NCBI RefSeq assembly: GCF_029867415.1
Contig: NW_026705574.1
Location: forward strand, 124,001-188,000
Length of the DNA stretch: 64,000 bases
Direction: 5' to 3'
Source of the DNA: Vicia villosa
Lineage: Eukaryota; Streptophyta; Magnoliopsida; Fabales; Fabaceae
The translations under genes were made by a program, and so were the position numbers. Below are positions 10,389 through 20,140 of the stretch, piece after piece. Position 1 is the first letter of the stretch. Each line of letters opens with the position of its first letter. The notes under the pieces were generated by a model, which was given only the letters and a program-made list of their open reading frames with translations, was not told the origin of the DNA and did no database searches.

Positions 10389-13130
10389 ATGGCTGCCTTC
10401 TCATCCCAAAATGCTGAGTCATCTGTTCCTCATCATCTCCAAGAAGAAACTTTGCAACTCACTCCTGTTGTTGCATGCTCCATTCCTAAAGATGAATTGG
10501 AAGTTCTGTGTGAACTCATGGTTGACTTTGACAACATTGAAGAAAACCAATTTCACCTTAAAGACGACATCATCTTTCAAGGATGGACCTCGTTGTTTGC
10601 TGAGTTCGTTGGTCCAGTTTATCCGGATCTTGTCAAGGAGTTCTGGGCACATGCTGTGGTTGCTCCAAAATCTATACTTTCTTTCGTCCATGGAAAGTTT
10701 GTTGTTATTACTGAAAATATCCTAAGAATGATGTTTGATCTGAAAAACCCTGAAGGGGTTTATGAGTTTGATCAAAGGGCAGATTTGGGAGATGTTCTAT
10801 CCACTCTCTATCTAAATGTCAAGAAAACAAAATACGTCAAGGATTTGAAAGATGTCTACAGAATCTGGACAAAGATCCTTCTTGGGTGTTTCTACCATAG
10901 GAAATCAACACATGCCCCGGATTTCATCAATAATGATCAAAGGTATATTCTGTATTGCATTGCCACTCAGAAGAAGGTTGATGCGATTTACATTATCTTC
11001 AACCATATGTGGAAAGCAGTAAAGGATTCCAGAAACGCTTTCAGAAAAGAAAATGGTGGAACAATCATTCCTTTTGGTAGAATTATTACAAACCTTCTGG
11101 TGCATTCCAAGATTGTTGAGAGTCTGGAGTCTGAAGGTATTATCAAAAACCTTGCTGTCACCTCTGGAGCCTGTCTGAATGCTTTTTCTTTGAAGAAGAT
11201 GAAAACTATTGACACTATCCTCAAAGTTCCTAAACCTCTAGCTGGAACAAGAATCAGAAGAAAACCAGTACTAGCTGACTTTGAAACCTTCTTCAATAGT
11301 GAGGTACCTGAAGTCAGAACTAAGTATCTGAAGTCACAAAAAGAGGATAAGAGTCTTAAAGATCAAGACAAAGGTGCTCCTATTAAAGTGAATCGTAAGA
11401 AGGAAGAAAGGACCAAAAGAAAGTTTGATCATCCTGCTGCTACCACCAATAAAGAAATGGTCCCAGAAGAAGTCATTGCAAAGGTTGCTAAGGCTGTCTC
11501 TGCTGATTTTGAGAAGAAAAAGAAGGAAGCTGAGAAAAAGAAGAAGAAGTCTAACAACAATGCTGAGATTGTTGAAGTTGTTGAGAAGAAGAATATCGGA
11601 AAAAGAAAGATGATTCTTCAAGAATCTGATGAAGAAAATATCTCTCAAGAGGCTGAGAATCAACCAGAAGTTCTGGCATATGTCAGAAGGAAAGAAATCG
11701 CTAGCGGCAAAACAAAGATTTTTGAAGAGCCGAAGAGTAAGAAGCAGAAGAAGACTGAGGATGTGGCCAAAGCTTTTCTGAGAAGTTCCAAAGGTATATG
11801 CATTTCTGAACCAGACTCTATTCCTGCTGTTTGTTCAGAAGCTGCACCAACAGAGGTTGTTCCTACACCTGAACCAGAAAAAGCCACATCAGAATCACCT
11901 GTTTTTGTCCATGTTCTTACACCTCCATCTTCTCCTATAACCATTCCTTCCTTTCCACCTACCATAAATCCTGTTCTGGATATACCACCCCTTCAAACTC
12001 TCTTTCCATCTCAACCTTCTCTCAATGCCACTCTTGAACATACTCCTTCCACCTCTCAAAACAATCCTTGTGATTCTCCTTTTCCAACCTCTGCATCACA
12101 TGAGCAGCTGCTCCGTGATTGCAACTACACTCCCAAGCCTCGTCCTGAAGCTGAAGTGGTAGTGTTAGATTCTGATACTGAAGCAGAATCTTCTTATAGG
12201 TTGGATAGAGAACCTCATCCGTACTTCACTTCCAACCCTGCCTTTTCAAAAACCCAAATAAAATCCCGCCCTGTATATCCTATTGGTGTAGTTTTTGAAA
12301 ACATAAAGAGGAATCTCAGAAGTACCTTTGATACTCTCAGAATTGCTGAAAGTTCTGGATTGAATGATGTTGCTATGCGGAACTTCTGGAGGATCTTTCG
12401 CAGAGAATCAGATGCTCTGTTTTTAGAACTTCAGGAAGCCTGTGTAGCTGCTGTCCCATGGCCTCGTGGAATTCTGAGGAATTATGAAGACTTCTGGTTT
12501 GCTCGCCTCAAAGGAAGATATCTGTTGGAAGAGAAGCCCTTCTTGGATGAGATGGAACAATTAAGACTGGCTGCTGAAATGGAAGCAAATCCATGCAGGG
12601 ATATGGTTATCTTTATTCCTGACTATCCTGTTCTGCTAGGAGACTTCAAGACTCTCTTTGACTATCTGAGGGAAAACCCGTCTGAGAAAGATCCAAACTT
12701 GGTCATTCCAGAAGTTGTTGACCCACCAGAAGTTGAAGGTCCTTCTGCTCCAAGGAATCTAGCTGCCATTCTTCAGGCACTTGAGAATGGAGACTCTGAA
12801 ATTCCTGCTGCAGAATATGGAGATGCTTCTATGCAAGAAGCAGATGCTGAAGATCATGTTGCTAAAACTGTTCCTGTTGAGGAAATCCCTGCAAATGATC
12901 TATCTATGGAAGCTACAGATCAACATGCCATTCCTGTGGTTGAAAGCGGTGAAGCTTCTTCTGATGAATCTTCTCGTCTTGCAAGGACTCTAGAAGAAAT
13001 TCAGAAGAGACAGGATGAGCAAAGCTCACTCAATGCTGAGTATAGTGCTTTCATGGTGAGGCAAGAAGGACACAACAATATGGTTCAAGAGATGCTGACC
13101 AAGATCTTATCAAGACTAGGGCCATCTTAG
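10389..13130 (+). CDS. Large second ORF (env-like / plant transposon protein family)
   Basis: The 913-residue frame is intact. An upstream in-frame ATG at 10362 would add nine residues, but ATCCATGGCT at 10389 is the better start. The first ~330 residues form a globular region with IIFQGWTSLFAEFVGPVYP, ILSFVHGKFVVITENIL and an RIITNLLVHSKIV helix-like part, as in proteins labelled 'putative plant transposon protein' or 'envelope-like' beside Sireviruses. Residues ~340-560 are very basic (KKKKEAEKKKKKS). A Pro/Ser/Thr-rich linker follows, then a second globular part near 640-760, then an acidic tail and a likely coiled coil (RTLEEIQKRQDEQSS). I see no signal peptide or membrane span, so the envelope label is doubtful. 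It lies where pol should be followed by the extra ORF. Function unknown. Confidence 0.85.
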   Translation: MAAFSSQNAESSVPHHLQEETLQLTPVVACSIPKDELEVLCELMVDFDNIEENQFHLKDDIIFQGWTSLFAEFVGPVYPDLVKEFWAHAVVAPKSILSFVHGKFVVITENILRMMFDLKNPEGVYEFDQRADLGDVLSTLYLNVKKTKYVKDLKDVYRIWTKILLGCFYHRKSTHAPDFINNDQRYILYCIATQKKVDAIYIIFNHMWKAVKDSRNAFRKENGGTIIPFGRIITNLLVHSKIVESLESEGIIKNLAVTSGACLNAFSLKKMKTIDTILKVPKPLAGTRIRRKPVLADFETFFNSEVPEVRTKYLKSQKEDKSLKDQDKGAPIKVNRKKEERTKRKFDHPAATTNKEMVPEEVIAKVAKAVSADFEKKKKEAEKKKKKSNNNAEIVEVVEKKNIGKRKMILQESDEENISQEAENQPEVLAYVRRKEIASGKTKIFEEPKSKKQKKTEDVAKAFLRSSKGICISEPDSIPAVCSEAAPTEVVPTPEPEKATSESPVFVHVLTPPSSPITIPSFPPTINPVLDIPPLQTLFPSQPSLNATLEHTPSTSQNNPCDSPFPTSASHEQLLRDCNYTPKPRPEAEVVVLDSDTEAESSYRLDREPHPYFTSNPAFSKTQIKSRPVYPIGVVFENIKRNLRSTFDTLRIAESSGLNDVAMRNFWRIFRRESDALFLELQEACVAAVPWPRGILRNYEDFWFARLKGRYLLEEKPFLDEMEQLRLAAEMEANPCRDMVIFIPDYPVLLGDFKTLFDYLRENPSEKDPNLVIPEVVDPPEVEGPSAPRNLAAILQALENGDSEIPAAEYGDASMQEADAEDHVAKTVPVEEIPANDLSMEATDQHAIPVVESGEASSDESSRLARTLEEIQKRQDEQSSLNAEYSAFMVRQEGHNNMVQEMLTKILSRLGPS

Positions 13131-13810
13131 ATTGAGTCTGTGTTGTTTCTTTCTTTTCGTTGCATCTGTCTCTATGCATCTGATCTTTCTTGTCTTCATG
13201 TACTTCCATACCTGCTGTTTGAACTTCAATGAAATCATCTTCTTCCTTCGTGTGTTTCGTTTTGTTTGTCTCTGAATCTTTTTTGCTTTTTGATGTTATG
13301 ACAAAAAGGGGGAGAAGATAAATGATAAATGATTTGATTAAATCTATCAGTTGCTGGGTAAAGCTCCCACACATTTACTAACAAGAACTGCAAGTTCTAT
13401 ATGGTTTAAGTGTTTTGCAGGTATAAAGAAGTGAAGAGAATCTTCAAAGCAAACACAAGAAGCAAAACCATGGAAACTGAAGCAAGCTGAGTGCTGTCAA
13501 GCTTCAGAAATCAGAAGCAAGAAAGAAGAATGAATCAGAAGCACTGATAATAGAATTTGATCCATATTTGTCTATTTGTTTTTGACAAAATTCTATTTGC
13601 TCTGATACATCATTTTGGCCTATATGGCTCTGATACATTTAATGTGTTCAAATATACATTTTATGTTCTGACTCGTTCATGCTGACTTTTGTCGTTTAGT
13701 TTTTGTTCTGTAACATTTCAGGATGTAGAGATGCTCAGATGATGCTCTGGTACATTCAACAATGTTCTGATACAAATCTAGCATGAAGTGATGTTGGTAG
13801 AAATTCAAAG
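13131..13810 (+). other. 3' untranslated region of the element with first PPT-like tract
   Basis: No ORF of note. ACAAAAAGGGGGAGAAG at 13301-13317 is a close copy of the true polypurine tract at 14365-14379. Sireviruses are known for multiplied polypurine tracts in this region. Confidence 0.7.
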
Positions 13811-14155
13811 CTCTGAAGCTATCCGAGGGAAGCAGAAATCAGAAGCTGCGAATGATCTAAAGATCCAGAAAACTCAAGTTCTGAAGCTGTCCTAAATGGA
13901 AGCAGAAATCAGAAGCTGTGAATGTTCAGAAGATCAAAGAAATTCAAGTTCTGAAGCTGTCCTAGATGGAAGCAGAAGTCAGAAGCTGTGAATGTTCAGA
14001 AGATCAAAGAAATTCAAGTTCTGAAGCTATCCTAGATGGAAGCAGGAATCAGAAGCTGTGAGTGTTCTAGGGATCTAAAGAAATTCTAGTTCTGAAGCTG
14101 TCCTATGGAAGCAGAAGTCAGAAGCTATGAATTCTCTGAAGACAGAAGCTTATAT
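13811..14155 (+). repeat. Five tandem ~70 bp repeats
   Basis: Units beginning with 'ctgaagctRtcc' start at about 13811, 13879, 13949, 14019 and 14090, giving periods of 68, 70, 70 and 71 bp. Units 2-4 are nearly identical. Each contains AGCAGAARTCAGAAGCTG. They lie between the second ORF and the final polypurine tract. Confidence 0.9.
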
Positions 14156-14215
14156 GATCGTCTCTACCGAAATAATCAGGGAAGTCTTTTATTAAAGTTC
14201 TTCGCGTATTTATTT

Positions 14216-14265
14216 CAGGGGGAGATTATTTATCTCAGGGGGAGATTGTTAATCTCAGGGGGAGA
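14216..14265 (+). repeat. Three-fold multiplied polypurine motif
   Basis: CAGGGGGAGA occurs at 14216, 14236 and 14256 with exact 20 bp spacing. Multiplication of the GGGGGAGA motif upstream of the 3' LTR is a recognised Sirevirus trait. Confidence 0.85.
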
Positions 14266-14364
14266 CATATTCATATGCTTATGCTATAGCTGTGTAATTT
14301 GTCTTTTGCCATCTATTCTTTCTGATCGCAAATTCATATCATTTATATATGTTTTTGTCATCAT

Positions 14365-14379
14365 CAAAAAGGGGGAGAT
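14365..14379 (+). promoter_or_regulatory. Polypurine tract at the 3' LTR
   Basis: AAAAAGGGGGAGATT ends directly at the TG of the right LTR. It would be the RNase-H-resistant primer for plus-strand DNA synthesis. Confidence 0.88.
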
Positions 14380-15588
14380 TGTTAGAACAAGATTTGTTCT
14401 GATCAATTATCTTAGTTTTGATGATAACAATAATATGAATTTTGCTCAAGATAATATGGTACTCTAATCCAATGCAATTTCCCTTTCAGGAAATATATAT
14501 AAAGAGTACGCATAATTCAGCGCTCAGAAGCTTTGTCTCAAATGGTTCAGTATGCAACATCAGAACATGGTCTGGCAAGACATCAGAAGATGGTCGAAGC
14601 AGAATCAGAACATGGGTCTATGGAAGCATCAGAAGAACAAGAGAACAGAAGCACTGAAGTTCTGATGGTATCACGCTCAGAAGCACTTCAAGGTCAGAAG
14701 ATCAGAAGATGCTATGCACCAAGCTGTTTGACTCTGATGATATTCAAACGTTGTATTCACAAACATCAGATCAGAAGGAAGTACAAGTGGCAGGCTACGC
14801 TGACTGACAAAAGGAACGTTAAAAGCTATTAAAGGCTACGTCAGTAGACACAGCGTGAACAAGGCTCGAGGTAGTTGACAAAAGCGTATAACATTAAATG
14901 CGATGCTGTACGGAACACGCAAAGCATTAAATGCATTCAACGGTCATCTTCTCCAACGCCTATAAATATGAAGTTCTGATGAGAAGCAAGGTTAACTATT
15001 CTGCACCAAAACAACTCATATCAACTTGCTGAAACTCTGTTCAAATCTAAACTCAGAATCTTCATCTTCATCAAAGCTCACTACATTGCTTTTGTAATAT
15101 ATTAGTGAGATTAAGCTTAAACGATTAAGAGAAATATCACAGTTGTGATTATCGCTTTCAAGAAGCATTTGTAATACTCTTAGATTGATTACATTAAGTT
15201 GTAAGGAACTAGAGTGATCGTGTTGATCAGAATACTCTAGGAAGTCTTAGGAGTGAACTAAGCAAATTGTAACTAGAGTGATCGTGTGGATCAGTAGACT
15301 CTAGAAAAGTCTTAGAGGGTATCTAAGCAGTTGTTCCTGGAGTGATCAGTGTGTGATCAGTAGACTCTGGAAGACTTAGTTGCTGACTAAGTGGAGAACC
15401 ATTGTAATCCGTGCGATTAGTGGATTAAATCCTCAGTTGAGGTAAATCATCTCTGCGGGGGTGGACTGGAGTAGTTTAGTTAACAACGAACCAGGATAAA
15501 AATAACTGTGCAATTTATTTTTATCTGTCAAGTTTTTAAAGCTACACTTATTCAAACCCCCCCTTTCTAAGTGTTTTTCTATCCTTCA
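14380..15588 (+). mobile_element. 3' LTR of the Sirevirus-type element
   Basis: 1,209 bp, TGTTAG to CCTTCA. It is identical by eye to the left LTR except for one T/G difference in 'gttaactattctg', one G/A in 'ctaagtgttttt' and four fewer C residues in the C-tract. The TATAG duplication follows. Confidence 0.95.
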
Positions 15589-15593
15589 TATAG

Positions 15594-16602
15594 CCCATGT
15601 AATTAATGTTTATTATAAAAAAATTAATTATAATATCAAATTATTTGATTAATCAACTATTTGGATTTTTATTTTGAAAGCAAAATAATAATAGTTCATA
15701 TTATAGTTCATAGACACTAAAATACCGATATTCGTCAAACTTCATGCAAAGTTATAATTAAGAGATTACAATCTACAAAAACACATTAACGTTAAAATCA
15801 GAGACAACTTGAGCTCAGAATAAATGACATGCTTCCTTGCTTCTTAGTTATGGTCTTTCTTGGTTGGTGTCATCATTCTTTCTTCAACGCCAAGTAAATT
15901 CTGTAAGTAAATTCTTCAAACGAGCTTTCTTTTTCCTATTTGCATAGTCATCATTTGCATTTTCAATTTCATTGTTGTCCCCACGTACTTCCCTAAAAAT
16001 GACCAACAAATGTAATATACTTTATTACCAGTAACATATATATTTCACGCTTCATTTCATCAATTTAATAAGAGAGAATGTTCTTAATTTATTTTATATT
16101 TTCAACAAAATATAATTCTATCCATTTATTCTAAATAAACACAATGTTTTCTATAAAGGCATATAAAAATTATAATAACTATAATAGTCCAAAATCAAAA
16201 GTAAACCGTAAATTCCCATTGCTTTGATATCAAATATTCACGAAAAAAGAAAGAAACCTACATATCAAGAAGCCCAAGCAGTATAAATCTAAACTATTTC
16301 ATTCATGGGATTTGCTTTTATATCCAATTTTTGTGTATAATTATAGAATGCTTCATATAAAGTATCAAAAATAGTACTTGATACAAATCACATTCATGTA
16401 ACATCATAATTCAGACCAACATGTATATCCAGAGAATAATTTAAAGGAAACAAAATCGTTTCAAAATGTGTTTGCAAACATATATTATAATATTAATTAC
16501 TACAGTTAACTATATTAACCGGCAATGTTTCTAAAGTATCATTGTTTTCAACCCATAATTTAAAGTTGTACCGCAAAAGAAAAAAGGAAAAAAACAACTA
16601 AT
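15594..16602. other. AT-rich flank; one possible minus-strand terminal exon
   Basis: This is mostly AT-rich with no clear gene. On the minus strand 15884-15992 reads openly after an AG acceptor (EVRGDNNEIENAND followed by a basic NRKKKARLK stretch) and ends at a stop, like a short C-terminal exon with a nuclear-localisation-type patch. I do not recognise the protein. The rest shows no repeat or RNA gene. Confidence 0.35.
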
Positions 16603-18051
16603 TTAGTTTCTTTTACGCTTTTCCACGATCAAATACACATAAGGCGAAAAGCGCAACATGCTCCAAATTAAAGTATCGCCATTACAAAGTTTGATACTCT
16701 TAGCTAATTCGTACCAGCCCTGAGCCATGTACCTTTCTTACGTGTTTGGGACTCCCTTCCTTGACGCCTTATGAAGGCTGCAGTTGAACACCTGTCGAGT
16801 CTCCACGTCTACAACTTTAATTTCATCCTGATATACCCGAAGACATTTCTTAGCTATTTCCCTTAGAAAATGCTGCATAAATACACAAGTATTTCGGTAT
16901 ACCATTTCATAAGGTTTTTCTGTGAAAAGAATACGAATCACGTACAAAATTATGATCTTACCATAACATTTTTTGCACTCTTTTTTCCATTTGTAATGCG
17001 ATTCTTCCAAGTGAATTTCTTTGCCCCATTCGACATCTCCCATGTAATTTCAGCCGACTGCTTTCCTTTCCCTTTCTTTGGCTGCTTTCCTTTTCTCAAG
17101 ACAGGATTCTTAACTGGTCCACGTGAAGAACCTGCTCCTCCAAACTCTTTTTCCTTTTCTTTAATTCCTACACCTGTTTTCTTAACACTTTTTTTCTTTG
17201 AAACCCGCCCTGGCTCCACATCGACACTCTCAATAGGTTGGTCCTCAGCCATCGCTTCAATCGGTTCCTCCTTTACATCATGAATCACAATATTGACATT
17301 GTTTGACGGTCGAGGAACTGGCCTGCCGGATGTCGTAGCAATTTGACCAGCCCGATCTTTCTTCCCATATTCTTTTCCTCTTCTGTTTGCTGTAGCAGTC
17401 CTCTCATCGAAACGCACTTTCTTCGCAGCTTTCTTTGCCTCATCTGCATTGTACCCTATTTCAGCAACCAATCCATCTTCACCCTCATTGCTTCTTCGTC
17501 GCTAACAACCAAAAAAATCAGAACACTAATTAAATATTTGTGTTATAGGTAAAAAAAATTATTAAGCCACAACGGCAGATACCCCAACAATTTAAAAATG
17601 GAAGAATCGATAATCCCAATTGTCATACTCTGTTTGTGTGAATCCTGAAATTTATCAACCTAAACCCTAAACCCTAATCGCTCTTAGTTCGTTTTATTAA
17701 ATCTATATACATATATTCATATTCTCTACATATTCTTTCAAAAGAAAAACACAACACATTGTCAATATTTTCATTACCCATAAATACCTAATAGCCATAA
17801 GAGCGCCAATCAAAGTTAAAGTTTAGAAAGCTGATATATAAAACATATTTACTTCAAGAAAAATACTCGCCTTTAGCGAATACATGCATCTCAACCCTTC
17901 TAAAAACAACACTTCGACTCGGAATTTTGAAAGTTTAACAAACCAATATGTAATCGTAGGCAAACGGGGAAAGAAAGTACCTAATTTCCATGTCGTCGTC
18001 CGATATCCATCCGTTGCTAGGTTTTCTACCTCCGGTCATCTTCTTTGGCAT
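16603..18051 (-). pseudogene. B3-domain gene, copy B (broken)
   Basis: On the minus strand a first exon (17981-18051) starts MPKKMTGGRKPSNGW and ends at a GT donor. A large exon from about 17503 to 16968 (after an AG acceptor) encodes a basic, low-complexity protein (KKTGVGIKEKEKEFGG, GKQPKKGKGKQ) and ends ...KSAKNVM at a GTAAG donor. The last exon starts after an AG near 16870 with HFLREIAKKCLRVYQDE and continues QVFNCSLHKA, a B3-type core. An in-frame TAA after GVPNT is followed in the same frame by YMAQGWYELAKSIKLCNGDT, the expected end of the B3 domain, so one stop breaks the gene. The phase of exon 1 does not fit exon 2 simply, so an exon may be missed. It shares layout and flank with copy A at 3639-5787. 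Confidence 0.6.
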
Positions 18052-18227
18052 GCAGCAAAACACAAGTGATTGTGCAGTTCAACCCACTCGTGCGTTTTGT
18101 TTGACAAATGTGCTTTTCGTTTCAAGAAAACATAACTCAAAAGTGTAGTCGTTTTACTTTCCCATACTGATTGGAGGTTACACCTCTTAGTTACCACTTT
18201 GGCCAAAGCTAATTGTTGGGTTCGTAC

Positions 18228-18281
<54 letters not shown>

Positions 18282-18345
18282 CATAATAATAATATTAGTA
18301 ATAATAATAATAATAATCATAGTAATAATAATAACTATATATCAA
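18228..18345. repeat. (AAT)n microsatellite beside B3 copy B
   Basis: Imperfect AAT units interrupted by ACT, CAT and AGT. The segment just after it is shared with the flank of copy A at about 6070-6125. Confidence 0.95.
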
Positions 18346-18407
18346 CCATAAATACACACAATTACAATAAAAAGTATTCATCATTAAATATTTAAAGAAT
18401 AGCCCAT

Positions 18408-20140
18408 TAAGTGGTGTTATCTGGTATCCTCTGCTGCGCACATACTTTAATTCTTTGCTAAAAAATACACCAACGGATTCTCTTGAGGGGAATAGAAGAG
18501 TATTAGTTTCTTTATCCCTACAGGGAAGAAAAGGTCGTGTAATATTAGGGCATACAACATGTGCCTATATAAACCCAAACAAGTTTTCTAAATTTTCTTC
18601 AGCCCAATTAGCTTTTCAGGTTGGGATTTCCAGCAGGCATTGAAAATGACTTCATTATAAAAGAGTATAATGAGTTAACATCGTAATATAAAGTATTATT
18701 TCCTTTTGGCATATAAACATCAGCATGACCACCATAGTATCCACGACGAATGAGTGTATCTTCATTAATATTAGGTATATAGATAGGCCATATGTCAGGA
18801 TCGTAATAATTAGTACGAAAGATTGCTAGTGCTAGTGATGATAATGTTAAATTATTCAGAATATCTATTTGGTAAGTATTCCACAATATATCTTGAGCCT
18901 TAAGTATTATCCCACCCAATAAAATGATATCCTGTTTAAGATATTCTATCAATTGATATTTGAGTGAACTTAGATTATCTAGTTTTATATCGTCATGGTT
19001 GATTGAACCCTTAATTCCTAAGTGAGGACGGAGATTTTGAGCTAAATCTTTAAGTGAACCCGGGAGCAGAGTTAAGGAATCCCTTAGATTAAATATAAGT
19101 TTATTATCATTAAATACTGCAACCTCGTATAGCCTATTGTTCCTCATAACTGGTTTTATTGTGTACTTCTTAGCATTTATAACCAAATGTTTTAATATCA
19201 TTATACCATCGAATTTAGAGAAATTGTGGAAATAGACTGATTTAACCAATTTGTTTTTTCTAACAACAACTACTAAACGTTCTATAAAGTCAGACAACAT
19301 CTTTTTACTCCTTTAATGGATATCCTTACGAGTTACGTAACTTTCACTGAAATATGTCTCAATCATATTATAACATATATCATTACCGGGTCTTACTAAT
19401 AAGAAACCAATAGCGTAAGGGACATGTACTTCTGTGTAAGGGTTTTGTTCTTCCTTAATCATAATAGTTTCGGTATCAGCAACAATGAAATACTGCCTTA
19501 GCTTATCACCTGTTTTGAGTGTTGTAATAAATTTACTATAAGTACGCTTATTTTTAGATGCTCGTATTTTTCGTGGTTCTTTATGTTCAACAACAACATT
19601 GCTGTTTAAGCTATCATATATCAATTTTTCCACCTCTTCATAGGACAATAAAGGTGATTCGCAAGGTCTTCGATCAGAAAGATATATTCTTATAATGATA
19701 GTTTTTATTTCAATCGAATCGTATATCTCACTTTTATTTAATATAAGTTTATATAATTGGTCAAATATAGGTAAATCATTCCAATCTTCTCTAAAGGTTA
19801 TAGCTGGACCTATAGTAAAAGGTATATCATTATCTTTAAACAATATAACATAACTAACAGTAAACTTACCATATTCAAACTTAGTATTATAGTATGCATA
19901 TTTTATTAGTAGTAACATAACAGATAATATTATCAATAAAATATCATTAGACCTTAATATAATTTCATATTCAATATGGGAAATTAACAGACCTTCATAA
20001 GCTTCCTTGCAAGATTCATTTTTGATGTTGTGTAACAAGCTTGACCATGATATTTCGAATAATTCCTTAGTTATCTTCAAGTTAGTTATATTATTATTCA
20101 TATTCATATTCATATTTGTTTTATTTATTCTTTTTATCAT
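18408..20140 (-). pseudogene. dpo: Mitochondrial linear-plasmid DNA polymerase (family B), decayed
   Basis: The minus strand carries a protein-primed type family-B DNA polymerase (DNA_pol_B_2), the enzyme that replicates linear plasmids of plant and fungal mitochondria. The N-terminal 275 residues end with the ExoI motif FIVADTETI. After one in-frame TAA (19313-19315) the same frame continues with ExoII (FHNFSKFDGIMIL), ExoIII (YLKQD) and the start of polymerase motif A (YYDVNSLYSF). A frameshift near 18615 follows, and the shifted frame still reads LFGF, stop, AHVVCPNITRPFL and FFSKELKYVRSRGYQ up to 18408. Motifs B and C are missing because the insert ends there. The start codon overlaps the stop of the upstream rpo gene by ATGA, an organisation kept from the plasmid. 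Confidence 0.87.

Larger units (their letters stand above)
6364..15588 (+). mobile_element. Complete, young, pol-less Sirevirus-type LTR retrotransposon
   Basis: The 9,225 bp unit has LTRs of 1,213 and 1,209 bp, a primer site, gag, a second large ORF, multiplied polypurine tracts and a perfect TATAG duplication. By eye the LTRs differ by two substitutions (near 6980 and 7561) and by the length of one C-tract (11 versus 7), so the insertion is very recent. Sirevirus features are the iMet-type PBS with TTGGCATCAGAGC, a long acidic/basic gag with one CCHC knuckle, an extra ORF in the env-like position and repeated GGGGGAGA tracts. Protease, integrase, RT and RNase H are gone except for a scar at about 9505-9998. 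It must have been moved by enzymes from a related autonomous element. Confidence 0.93.

Noticed and set aside
11334..11663. Leucine-rich minus-strand ORF resembling a membrane protein
   Set aside because: Antisense shadow of the lysine-rich part of the second ORF (AAG/AAA read as CTT/TTT).
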